From QHXQ01 sp036389375 (GTDB taxonomy: Bacteria > Acidobacteriota > Blastocatellia > Pyrinomonadales > Pyrinomonadaceae): a stretch of DNA of 51,317 bases. Under the pieces are notes generated by a model, which saw only the letters and a program-made list of their open reading frames with translations, was not told the origin of the DNA and made no database searches. The stretch lies in the NCBI GenBank assembly GCA_036389375.1, contig DASVQA010000003.1, forward strand, positions 1-51,317, given 5' to 3'. This document shows positions 8,864 to 16,979 of the stretch, piece by piece. The stretch's first letter is position 1. Each line of letters starts with the position of its first letter. A program made the translations under genes and the position numbers.

Positions 8864-10183
8864 ATGACCCAACCGCAGGCCGCCGAGATCGCAGCGCAAC
8901 TCGCGGCGGCGCGCACAGACACGCTCGCGCTCTTTGACCTTGCGCCCGAAGCGGTGCTGCATGCGAGTCCCGGGTTCGGCTTCCGGCCCATCATCTGGCA
9001 TCTGGCGCACATCGGCGTCTTCGAGGCTTACTGGCTGCTGCAAAAGCTCGCGGGCGAACCTGCACCCGACGCGCGCTATGAACGCATCTTCGATCCCATT
9101 TCGACGCCGCGCGAAGAGTCGAAGAACCTACCCACGCGCCGCGAGATGGAAGACTATCTGGCGCGCGTGCGCGCCCGCGTGCTGGCGCAACTCGCCCGCG
9201 TACGCTTCGATGCGGACGAGCCTTTGTTGCGCGACGCATACATCTACAACCTAGTCCTCGAACACGAGCGGCAACATCAGGAAACGCTTGCTTACCTGCT
9301 CCACCTGCTCGACCCCGCGCAGAAGTTGCGCCCGCAGGTGATGAACGACCACGCGCCCTCTACCTCTGCGCCGCCTGCACCGCGCGACATGATCGACGTA
9401 CCCGCAGGCGCGTGCGTGATAGGTGCGCCGTGGCCCGTGTTCGTCTACGACAACGAACGACCGGCGCACACGGTCAACGTCCCCGCTTTTAAGATCGACC
9501 GGCTGCTGACCACGAACGAAGAGTTCGCACACTTCATCAAAGAGGGCGGGTACGAGCGGCGCGAATGGTGGAGCGAAGAGGGTTGGACGTGGCGCACGAA
9601 AGAGGGTTGGACGTGCCCGCTTTACTGGACGCGCGCGGAGGCAAAAGATAACGGCGACGGTTGGCTGACGCGCACGATGTTCGAGGCGGGCGCGCTCGCG
9701 CCCCTGCATCCGGTCGTCGGCGTCAGTTGGTACGAGGCGGAAGCCTATGCGTGCTTCGCGGGCAAGCGTCTGCCGACCGAAGCCGAATGGGAAAAGGCCG
9801 CCACGTGGGACGCCGCCGCGCAACGCAAGCGCATGTTTGCGTGGGGCGACGCCGCGCCGGACGCTGCGCGCGGCAACTTCGAGTTGCGCCACTGGGGCAC
9901 AACGCCCGTCGGCAGTTTCCCGCAAGGCGCGAGTCCCGTCGGGTGTCTCGACATGAACGGCAACGTCTGGGAATGGACGAGCGATCCGTTCGCCGGCTTC
10001 CCTGACTTCAAAGCATATCCTTACCCCGAATACTCCGAGGTCTGGTTCGACGGCGACCATCGCGTCCTAAAGGGCGGCTCATGGGCCACGTGCGCCTCGA
10101 TCCTACGCACCTCCTTCCGCAACTTCTTCCGCCGCCACTTCCGCATCGCCTTCGCCGGGATACGCTGCGCTGCCGACGCTTGA
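8864..10183 (+). CDS. egtB: Ergothioneine sulfoxide synthase EgtB
   Basis: The 439-residue product has an N-terminal DinB-like four-helix domain and a C-terminal formylglycine-generating-enzyme-like domain, the EgtB layout. It is a non-haem iron enzyme that couples hercynine with a cysteine donor using O2. The iron triad is visible as H49 (WHLAHIG), H134 and H138 (EHERQHQET). The C-terminal domain shows the FGE blocks GKRLPTEAEWEKAA, NGNVWEWTSD and LKGGSWATC. The ATG at 8864 follows GGGAG; a TTG at 8828 is less likely. In Chloracidobacterium thermophilum, an acidobacterium, EgtB uses cysteine directly, whereas the neighbouring egtA here suggests gamma-glutamylcysteine; the donor is open. Confidence 0.94.
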   Translation: MTQPQAAEIAAQLAAARTDTLALFDLAPEAVLHASPGFGFRPIIWHLAHIGVFEAYWLLQKLAGEPAPDARYERIFDPISTPREESKNLPTRREMEDYLARVRARVLAQLARVRFDADEPLLRDAYIYNLVLEHERQHQETLAYLLHLLDPAQKLRPQVMNDHAPSTSAPPAPRDMIDVPAGACVIGAPWPVFVYDNERPAHTVNVPAFKIDRLLTTNEEFAHFIKEGGYERREWWSEEGWTWRTKEGWTCPLYWTRAEAKDNGDGWLTRTMFEAGALAPLHPVVGVSWYEAEAYACFAGKRLPTEAEWEKAATWDAAAQRKRMFAWGDAAPDAARGNFELRHWGTTPVGSFPQGASPVGCLDMNGNVWEWTSDPFAGFPDFKAYPYPEYSEVWFDGDHRVLKGGSWATCASILRTSFRNFFRRHFRIAFAGIRCAADA

Positions 10184-10197
10184 GCACAAAAGCACGC

Positions 10198-11250
10198 TCA
10201 GAGTACACCCGCCTCTTTTAGTTCCAGCGTCTTCTCATTCGCGTCGAGCGTCGCCTGCACGCCGAGCGGGAGCGTGAGTTGATCTGCGGTGTGGCCGAAG
10301 GTCAGACCCGTGAAGACGGGCACGCGGGTTGTGCCGAGGATGTTGTCGAGGACTTCGCCGAGCGATAAGTCCCATGAGTTTGACGGCTGGTAGTCGCGCG
10401 GGCCGCAATCGTTGCATTCGCCGAAGACGATGGCGGCGGCCTTGTCGAGTTTGCCGGCGAGGCGCAGTTGCGTGAGCATGCGGTCAATGCGGTAGGGTTC
10501 TTCGTCTGTGTCTTCGAGAAAGAGTATGCGCCCGCGCGTCTCGATCTCGTAGGGCGTGCCGAGCAGCGCCGTGACGAGCGAGAGATTGCCGCCGACGAGT
10601 TGGCCCGTCGCCGTGCCCGGCCGGATCGTGCGTAAGGGGTGCGCGGGGCGAAGCGGGTTGCGCTCCGGCGGATTGGTCAACGTGCCGGCCGGTTTGGCCT
10701 CGAACAGCGCCTGCCGGAAACTCTGCTGCGTGTAGTCTGTGAAGGACGAGAGCACGATGGGGCCGTGGAAGGTGACGAGGCCGGCGTGTTGATGTAGCGC
10801 CAGGTGCAGAGCCGTGATGTCGCTGTAGCCGAGAAAGATTTTGGGCTGGCGACGGATGAGATCGTAGTCAATGCGGTCGAGCAGTTGCATCGCGCCGTAG
10901 CCGCCGCGTATGCAGAAGACGGCTTGCACTTCCGGGTCGCGGAACATCGCGTGCAGATCATCCAGACGCTCATTGACGGGCCGACTCAGCCGCCCCGTGC
11001 CCTGCGCGACGTAGCGCCCCAGCTTCGTGCGCAGGCCGAAGAATTTGAGCGTCGGCGCAACCAGCGCGAGCCGGTCGGGATCAGGTACGGCCGTGCCCGG
11101 CGCAATGACGCCGACCGTGTCGCCCGCGCGTAATGCTTTCGGCTTGATCAGTTTTTGCGCGCTCGTTTGCGCGAAGGCGCTCATGCGCGGCGCAAGCCCG
11201 GCGGTCAGCGCGCCGGCACTCGCCGCGCGCAAAAAGTTTCTCCGTTTCAT
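10198..11250 (-). CDS. LD-carboxypeptidase, peptidase family S66, Tat-exported
   Basis: The 350-residue product is an S66 peptidase, the family of LdcA, which trims the D-alanine from murein tetrapeptides. The catalytic triad is visible: S143 in GYSDITAL, E246 in FLEDTDE and H320 in TFGHTADQ, along with the preceding RGGYGA block. Residues 1-28 begin with RRNFLRA and a hydrophobic stretch ending in SAFAQ, a twin-arginine (Tat) signal, so it acts outside the cytoplasm, unlike classical cytosolic LdcA. The ATG at 11250 follows GGGGCGAG. It is convergent with egtB (14 bases between stops) and lies 34 bases downstream of mscL, with which it may be co-transcribed. Confidence 0.9.
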   Translation of the reverse strand: MKRRNFLRAASAGALTAGLAPRMSAFAQTSAQKLIKPKALRAGDTVGVIAPGTAVPDPDRLALVAPTLKFFGLRTKLGRYVAQGTGRLSRPVNERLDDLHAMFRDPEVQAVFCIRGGYGAMQLLDRIDYDLIRRQPKIFLGYSDITALHLALHQHAGLVTFHGPIVLSSFTDYTQQSFRQALFEAKPAGTLTNPPERNPLRPAHPLRTIRPGTATGQLVGGNLSLVTALLGTPYEIETRGRILFLEDTDEEPYRIDRMLTQLRLAGKLDKAAAIVFGECNDCGPRDYQPSNSWDLSLGEVLDNILGTTRVPVFTGLTFGHTADQLTLPLGVQATLDANEKTLELKEAGVL

Positions 11251-11284
11251 GCTCTCGCCCCTTTCTCGTCCTTCGCCGCTGCCG

Positions 11285-11731
11285 CTAGACCGTCTGCAAA
11301 TCCACGCAACACTGGGCGCAGCGCGTGGCTTTGAGCGGAATGGTTGAGAGGCATTGCGGACAGTCCTTCGTGGTGGGCCCTGCATCGGTCGCCTGCTTAC
11401 TCTTCATGCGGTTGAAGGCGCGCACGACGAGAAAGACGACGAAGGCAACGACGAGAAAGTTGATCACGTCGTTGATAAACTGCCCGTAGGCGACGACGGG
11501 GATGCCCTTCGCCTTCGCGTCGGCGAGCGAAGCGGGCACGCCCTTCGCCGTATCGAGCGTGTAGAACAGGCTGGTGAAATCCGCGCGGCCGAGCAGCAAC
11601 CCGATGGGCGGCATGATGATGCCGTCCACGAGCGTCGTGATGATCTTGCCGAACGCCGCGCCGATGATGACCGCCACGGCCAGATCGATGACGTTCCCGC
11701 GATTGATAAACTCTCTAAACTCTCTGAACAT
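11285..11731 (-). CDS. mscL: Large-conductance mechanosensitive channel MscL with C-terminal zinc ribbon
   Basis: The 148-residue product is MscL, the pentameric channel that opens on osmotic downshock. It starts with FREFREFINRGNVIDLAVAV and the pore helix GAAFGKIITTLVDGIIMPP, and has the second helix INDVINFLVVAFVVFLVVRA. The C-terminal tail has two CxxC pairs (CPQC and CAQC, about 125-143), forming a small zinc ribbon that occurs in MscL of several phyla instead of the usual cytoplasmic helix bundle. The ATG at 11731 follows a strong GGAGGG. It is divergent from the MscS-type gene at 11946. Confidence 0.95.
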   Translation of the reverse strand: MFREFREFINRGNVIDLAVAVIIGAAFGKIITTLVDGIIMPPIGLLLGRADFTSLFYTLDTAKGVPASLADAKAKGIPVVAYGQFINDVINFLVVAFVVFLVVRAFNRMKSKQATDAGPTTKDCPQCLSTIPLKATRCAQCCVDLQTV

Positions 11732-11851
11732 TATCGTCCCTCCATAGTCGCGCGCCGTAAAACTCGGACAAGTTGGCAAGGCGCGGCAGTTCTATGCCAA
11801 CTGCCCCGCGCGCGTCAATGATTTTGTGAGGCCGCACGGCGACGCGACCTG

Positions 11852-11860
11852 TGATATAAG
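11852..11860 (+). promoter_or_regulatory. Possible extended -10 promoter for the MscS-type gene
   Basis: TGATATAAG at 11852-11860 fits an extended -10 element (TGn plus TATAAG) 85 bases before the chosen GTG start. No good -35 box is seen, which is usual for extended -10 promoters. Weak evidence only. Confidence 0.3.
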
Positions 11861-11945
11861 AGGCAAAACTGACAACTCGAAGGGCGCACAACCAAGCTCT
11901 GGCCGCATTGTCTCCGGCGGCGGGCGGGAAGGAAACTGTAAAGGC

Positions 11946-13019
11946 GTGGCGACGGACGAACAGCACACGGTCAAGACCGAGATCGAGCAACTCAAGCAGC
12001 AGGCGGACATCAGGCGCGCGCTCAAGCAGACCGTCGGGCACAAAGCAGAATCGCGCCCCAAGGTTGCACCGCGCCAGAAGGTCTTCCTCGGCACTTACAC
12101 CGTACTGCTCGCCGTGCTCGGCATCATCTATTATCTTTTCAGCCTCGCCTACTTCAACCTGCACCCGCAGCTACGCACCTACCTGCAACGCTACACGCGC
12201 GGCGCGATCCTCATCATCCTCGTGCTGCTCGTCGAACAACTGATCAATGCGTATCTCATCAGCCGGCTCGACGATGTGGTTGCGCGCTACAATCTGGGGC
12301 GCGTGCTGCGCCTGCTCACGGCCCTCGTCATCCTGCTCATCATCGTCTCGGTCGTTTTCATCAACTGGTACACGGCCGTCGTCAGTTTGGGCCTGCTCTC
12401 GCTCATCCTCGGCTTCGCCTTGCAGACGCCGATCACGAGTTTCATCGGCTGGGTTTACATACTGGTGCGCGAGCCTTACCGCGTCGGCGACCGCATCCGC
12501 ATCGGCGATGCGACCGGAGACGTGATTGACGTGAGCTATCTGGACACGACGCTCTGGGAATTTGGCGGGCCGTACCTGTCAACCGATCATCCGTCGGGCC
12601 GTATCATCAAGTTCCCCAACTCGCACGTGCTCTCGACCGCCGTGTTCAACTATTCGTGGCCGCTGTTTCCTTACATCTGGAACGAGATCAAGTTCAACAT
12701 CGCCTATGAAAGCGATCTTGAGTTCGTTGCCCAGACTATGCAGGAGGTGGCGGAAGAGGAGATCGGCGAGGCGATGCTGGAACGCGTCAAGACGTTTCGC
12801 GGGCTGCTGGCGCAGACGCCGGTGGATGAGTTGGAAGTGCGCGAGCGCCCGGCCGTCTTCTTCCGCGTCAGCGACAACACGTGGCTCGAAGCCATCCTGC
12901 GCTACGTCGTGCCGCCGCGCGGCGCGGGGCGCGTCAAGAATCAACTGATCAAAAAACTGCTTGCCCGCTTAAACGCTGCGCCCGACCGCGTGCTGTTTCC
13001 CAAGAGCAACCTGCGCTAA
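11946..13019 (+). CDS. Small-conductance mechanosensitive channel, MscS family
   Basis: The product (357 residues from GTG 11946) is an MscS-type channel. A charged, helical N-terminus (about 1-45) is followed by three membrane helices (about 48-70, 82-103, 118-145) and the pore-lining TM3 with VSLGLLSLILGFALQTPITSFIGWVYIL. The beta domain follows with REPYRVGDRIRIGDATGDVIDVSYLDTTL and the family-typical IIKFPNSHVLS. The long frame opens at 11826, but the GTG at 11946 has GGAAGGAAA at suitable spacing. Its divergent pairing with mscL places both osmotic release valves in one locus. Confidence 0.9.
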   Translation: MATDEQHTVKTEIEQLKQQADIRRALKQTVGHKAESRPKVAPRQKVFLGTYTVLLAVLGIIYYLFSLAYFNLHPQLRTYLQRYTRGAILIILVLLVEQLINAYLISRLDDVVARYNLGRVLRLLTALVILLIIVSVVFINWYTAVVSLGLLSLILGFALQTPITSFIGWVYILVREPYRVGDRIRIGDATGDVIDVSYLDTTLWEFGGPYLSTDHPSGRIIKFPNSHVLSTAVFNYSWPLFPYIWNEIKFNIAYESDLEFVAQTMQEVAEEEIGEAMLERVKTFRGLLAQTPVDELEVRERPAVFFRVSDNTWLEAILRYVVPPRGAGRVKNQLIKKLLARLNAAPDRVLFPKSNLR

Positions 13020-13022
13020 TGA

Positions 13023-13286
13023 TTACCTTAGATAGGCCTGACACTCGTAGCACCAGGTGAACGAATCGTCAGACAACGGGAGCGAGCGGATGATCGGGTG
13101 CTTACTTGCTTGTGCATGCGCCGTCGCGTGGCCACGCGACGAGTCACAGCAGCCAGTGTGACCACAGGTCAGGCAAAGACGTATCGGCCCAGCGACGCCA
13201 CACTCAATACAACCAGCGCCACCTTGAGGCGGTATGCTTGGCATCGTATTGATATGCGGACAGTCCGCCCGTGAAATGGTAGCCAT
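13023..13286 (-). CDS. UBP-type zinc finger protein
   Basis: The 87-residue product consists of one UBP-type (ZnF-UBP) zinc finger, the fold that in eukaryotes binds the C-terminus of ubiquitin. The ligand pattern is visible: C9-x-H11, GCIECG, LCLTCGHTGCCDSSRGHATAHAQASKHP, and TWCYECQAYL at the end. Small stand-alone bacterial members are known; their ligand is not established. ATG 13286 follows GAGGTAA. It overlaps nothing and lies 3 bases from the end of the MscS gene, convergent. Confidence 0.88.
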   Translation of the reverse strand: MATISRADCPHINTMPSIPPQGGAGCIECGVAGPIRLCLTCGHTGCCDSSRGHATAHAQASKHPIIRSLPLSDDSFTWCYECQAYLR

Positions 13287-13461
13287 AACTTTACCTCGAT
13301 CATAAAAAGTTGAACTCAAGCATAATGCTGTGTCGTTACGGCTGACAAACGGTTGCGGTACGAGCAGCTTAAGTAGGTGTGCCCCTGTTTGGCGGCGCAC
13401 GCGCGCATCCGTTAAACTCAGGGCACGTCTATATCCCGTAAGCTGGCTTAAAAACGTGCCG

Positions 13462-13686
13462 ATGACTGAACTGAACGAAGCCCGTTGGTCTGTGTTGAGC
13501 GAACGCGGTTGCGAAGCATCGCGCCTCGCCTATCCGGCGGCGGCGCAACTCGTCGCCCAACTCGCACGCGAACGCATCTTCGGTCTCTGCATCATCACAG
13601 ACGAAGCCGCCGCCCGCCTCAACCACAACCTTGCGCCCACCAGCACGAAGAAACGCGCGCCCCGCCGCAAGCAGGCAAAATCATAA
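13462..13686 (+). CDS. Small hypothetical protein
   Basis: The 74-residue product is not recognised. It contains two short helices (AAQLVAQLARERI) followed by FGLCIITDEAAARLN and a basic tail (KKRAPRRKQAKS). Codon use is like the neighbours, with G/C at most third positions, which supports coding. No clear ribosome binding site precedes ATG 13462; a GTG at 13456 is an alternative. The basic tail could bind nucleic acid. It is convergent with the next leftward gene. Confidence 0.5.
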   Translation: MTELNEARWSVLSERGCEASRLAYPAAAQLVAQLARERIFGLCIITDEAAARLNHNLAPTSTKKRAPRRKQAKS

Positions 13687-13749
13687 CGATTGCGCGGCCC
13701 CGCTGCACCGTTAATTCAAGCGTCGGATTGTGATAACGATGGAGGTGGC

Positions 13750-14118
13750 TTAAGGGGCTTCCTTTACATCGCCGATGATCTCTTCGCCCTCTTTGTACAC
13801 GTCGATCAAGTGCTTCACGGGCACGCTGGCGTCTTCTTCAAACCAGATGATCGCTGCATTTAAACTGCGCCATGCTTTTCTCATCTGATTAGATTTGAAA
13901 CCCAGATTCAGGGCATTGATCAAGCTGATGGAAATGGCGGCCAGCGCCGCCATCCACTCAATCCGCACATAATTGAAGGGGCTTAACCGGGCCGCCACAA
14001 GCACGGAACAGATCGTCGCTATCATAACCAGCAAAGCATGACTGATGCGCAGGACGCGCGTCTGGGTGTGCCATTTAGCAAGCTGTTCAAGAAGTTTCTG
14101 CGGCACTTGCCTTTCCAT
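13750..14118 (-). CDS. Small two-helix membrane protein, SLATT-like
   Basis: The 122-residue product has a short N-terminal helix, two membrane helices (about 25-44 and 52-70) joined by a short loop, and a cytoplasmic helical tail with MRKAWRSLNAAIIWFEED. This architecture and the KAWRSLNAAI tail resemble SLATT-type (2TM) proteins, which act as membrane effectors beside nucleotide-second-messenger enzymes in some anti-phage systems. Here no SLOG, SMODS, TIR or nuclease gene is adjacent, so an effector role is not supported by context. ATG 14118 follows AGGGAG. Function unknown. Confidence 0.7.
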   Translation of the reverse strand: MERQVPQKLLEQLAKWHTQTRVLRISHALLVMIATICSVLVAARLSPFNYVRIEWMAALAAISISLINALNLGFKSNQMRKAWRSLNAAIIWFEEDASVPVKHLIDVYKEGEEIIGDVKEAP

Positions 14119-14179
14119 AAACTCGCTCCCTAAATCAATGTTTATAACTTAAACCCGCCGCCCGCGCTGCAAGCTAAGT

Positions 14180-16849
14180 TTATCGCGGCTTGCCAGTGGT
14201 GTTCGACGGGCTGCCCGCTAATCCGTACTGCGCGCGGATGCGGACGCAGCGTTCCAGCCCGTCGGCGACTTCGAGCACCTTGAGGCGTAGGTCGCGGTCG
14301 AGTTCGGTGTGCTGCAAAAAGTCCTGCACCACGTCAACCGCCTGCGGGCTGCACTGGCCGCCGATGAAGGCGGCGAGCCAGTTGTTGACGAAGAAGATTT
14401 TGCGCGTGCGTTTGAGTTCGGGCAGGGCGCGCAGCGCGGGCGCGAGATAAGGGAGCGTCAGCGCGTCCTGCGCGGGCGCGTTGAAGGGCGCGGCGCTCGC
14501 TTCGATCCAGCTTTCGGCCAGATCGCGCTCGCTGAAATAGGCGGTGAAGTATTTATGTTTCGCGTCGGCGCTAGAGCGCGCTGCGCCGGCCGCGTAGGCG
14601 TAGCGGCGCGCGTCGTCCGTCTGCGCCTCGGCGGCAAGGTTGGCGAGGAGCGCGGGCGCTTCCGGATCGTTGCGGACGAAGAGGGCGGTGACGAGGTCGA
14701 AGCGGTCGCGCGTGCGTAGGGTCATGCCGGGCACACGTAGTTCGCCGCGCAATAGTTGTTTGAGTTTGGCGCGCGCGGCTTCGGTTGTGGCGACGGCTTG
14801 GAAGGCGCGGAAATAGGTGATGCGCAAACCCGCCGTCTGTGCGTTCATCATCTGTGCCGCGAGCAGTTCTTCGAGGCGCGGGGCGAGGGTGGCAGCTTGC
14901 GCGGGCGCAAGATAACGATTGAAGGCGGTCTGCACGCGGCCGAGGATGCTCTGCGCGATCACCTCGTCGCGTTCGGCGGGGAGCAGGCGGAGCGCAAGGG
15001 CGATATAGTCGGCGGGCGCAAATTCGACGGCGCGCACACCGTCCCAGAGCGCACCCCAGAGCAGCGCACGCAGGAAATCGTCGCGCACGTCGCCGAGTTG
15101 CTCGATGACGCGCGCGCGGCTCGCTGGATCAAGTAAGAACTGCCCGTAGCCATAATCTTCGTCGTTGACAAAGACCCAGTTAGGCGCGCGCCGGCCCGCG
15201 AGTTCAGGCACGTCGGTCACGGCTGCGGCAGGGAGTCTGACCGTTAGTCTCTCGGGCGGCGCGTCCTTGTAGGCGAGCAGCACTTGCAGCCGCATCGGCC
15301 ACAGCCCGCCTTCGTTGAGCACGTCGCGCTGCGCGAGCTTGAAAGAACGTATGCGCCCGCGCCGGTCTGTCTGCCACTCGACGCGCACGTCCGGCAAGCC
15401 GCGCCGCTTAACCCACGCGTCGGCCCAAGCGGCGAGCGACTGCCCCGAAGTGCGCTCGAAGGCGTGGACGAGATCGGCCCACTCGGCGTTAGCGAAGGCG
15501 TGTTCTTTGACGACGAGTTGCACGGCGCGCTGAAACTTGTCTGCGCCGAGATAAAATTCGGCCTGCCGGAGCATCGAAGGCGCTTTGCGATAGACGATGT
15601 TGCCGTAGGCGGACTTGGCGGCCGAGAGGTTCGGGATCTCCTGAAAGATCGGCGTCGTGCCTTTGGTTACGTCGGTCAGGTAAGCGGCGGGCTTCGTGCG
15701 TTGATAGAAAACCTTCCACGCGTTCGTCTGCGGCAAGACCGCCTCCATCGCCTTGTAGGCCATGAAGGTGGCGAAGCCTTCTTTGAGCCACAGGTCGTCG
15801 AACCAGCGCATCGTGATGAGGTCGCCGAACCATTGATGCGCGGCTTCGTGCAGCATCAACTCGGCGCGCGCGGCGATGTCGTTGGCGGTCGGGTCGGACG
15901 GAAAGAGCACGCCCTCTTCGCGCAGGAAGGTTGCGCCGGCGTGCTCCATGCCACCGTAGGCAAACTCCGGCACGAGCACCAGATCGTATTTCGGGAACGG
16001 GAACGGGCGGGCAAAGTAGCGCCCGTAGAACGTCAAGCCCTCACGATTCAAACGAAACACTTCGGGCAACTCTTGACGCGCGCGCGCAACTTGCGATTGG
16101 CGCACGAAGAGGCGCGTCTTGTAGGGCGAAGCGTCGTCCTTGAACTCTGCGAACTCGCCCGCCGCGAAAGCGAATTGATAAGTGCTGAGCGGCTCGGTTT
16201 CGCGGAAGCGCCACAGGCTGTTCGTGCCGCTGCGCGTCAAGCTCTCCGGCTCGGCGTTTGTCACAACCTGCCACGCGGTCGCTGCGCTGACGCTCAAACG
16301 GAAGCGCGCCTTCAGGTCGGGTTGATCGAAACAGGGAAACGCCGTGCTCGCGTCCGACGGGACAAAGAGCGTGTAGAGATACTCGCGCCCGTCCGTGCCG
16401 TCGCGGTAGCGCGTAACGGCACTGCCCGCCGTGCTGATGGGCGACTCGAAGCCAAGTTTGACGACGTTCTCGCCCGCCGCGAGATACGACTTGGGGATAA
16501 CGATGTGCTCGGCGCGCAAACTCGCGTCCGGCACGGCGCGCCCGTTGACCGTGAGATCGTGGATGGCGGCGTTGTGCGCCTGCGGATTGACGATGCGCCA
16601 GTCGAGCACTAGGTCGCCGCTTGCGTCGGCGAGCGTCACGCGAATCTCTTCCGTGCCGCGCAGGCGATCCGCGCCCGGCGCAAGATCGAGTTGGAGCGCG
16701 TAGCGCACGTCGCGGTAGTGTGCCGCCCGCCAGCGCGCGAGTTCACGTGGGACGCCCGGTGCGGGCGCGGGCGTATCGGTCTGCGCGGCGACATGCGTGT
16801 GCAAAGCCATAACGGTCAACAGCAGCGTGAGCAAAGTTGTGCGCAACAT
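14180..16849 (-). CDS. Secreted M1 family zinc aminopeptidase
   Basis: The 889-residue product is a gluzincin aminopeptidase of family M1. A signal peptide (about 1-23, ending VAAQ) shows export. The exopeptidase motif is GGMEHAG (299-305) in place of the usual GAMEN, and the zinc site is H334-EAA-H338 with E357 in WLKEGFA, the exact HExxH-x18-E spacing. The C-terminal half is an all-helical, ERAP1-like domain. The ATG at 16849 opens into the signal peptide; longer in-frame starts at 16897 and 16972 lack support. It removes N-terminal residues from peptides, probably for nutrition in the periplasm. Confidence 0.93.
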   Translation of the reverse strand: MLRTTLLTLLLTVMALHTHVAAQTDTPAPAPGVPRELARWRAAHYRDVRYALQLDLAPGADRLRGTEEIRVTLADASGDLVLDWRIVNPQAHNAAIHDLTVNGRAVPDASLRAEHIVIPKSYLAAGENVVKLGFESPISTAGSAVTRYRDGTDGREYLYTLFVPSDASTAFPCFDQPDLKARFRLSVSAATAWQVVTNAEPESLTRSGTNSLWRFRETEPLSTYQFAFAAGEFAEFKDDASPYKTRLFVRQSQVARARQELPEVFRLNREGLTFYGRYFARPFPFPKYDLVLVPEFAYGGMEHAGATFLREEGVLFPSDPTANDIAARAELMLHEAAHQWFGDLITMRWFDDLWLKEGFATFMAYKAMEAVLPQTNAWKVFYQRTKPAAYLTDVTKGTTPIFQEIPNLSAAKSAYGNIVYRKAPSMLRQAEFYLGADKFQRAVQLVVKEHAFANAEWADLVHAFERTSGQSLAAWADAWVKRRGLPDVRVEWQTDRRGRIRSFKLAQRDVLNEGGLWPMRLQVLLAYKDAPPERLTVRLPAAAVTDVPELAGRRAPNWVFVNDEDYGYGQFLLDPASRARVIEQLGDVRDDFLRALLWGALWDGVRAVEFAPADYIALALRLLPAERDEVIAQSILGRVQTAFNRYLAPAQAATLAPRLEELLAAQMMNAQTAGLRITYFRAFQAVATTEAARAKLKQLLRGELRVPGMTLRTRDRFDLVTALFVRNDPEAPALLANLAAEAQTDDARRYAYAAGAARSSADAKHKYFTAYFSERDLAESWIEASAAPFNAPAQDALTLPYLAPALRALPELKRTRKIFFVNNWLAAFIGGQCSPQAVDVVQDFLQHTELDRDLRLKVLEVADGLERCVRIRAQYGLAGSPSNTTGKPR

Positions 16850-16979
16850 TTTATGCCGAAGTGTGCGGGGAAGTTTTTGCGGGAACGCAAAACCCATTCT
16901 AACCGATTTGCGATAAAAAAGAGGCCGCCGAACGCGCAAGCGCCGACGACCCCCTGCCAGCACGCGTCGCATCGTCCGA

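Noticed and set aside
15284..16612. Plus-strand open frame opposite the M1 aminopeptidase
   Set aside because: Arg/Val/Gly-rich shadow without start signal or motif.
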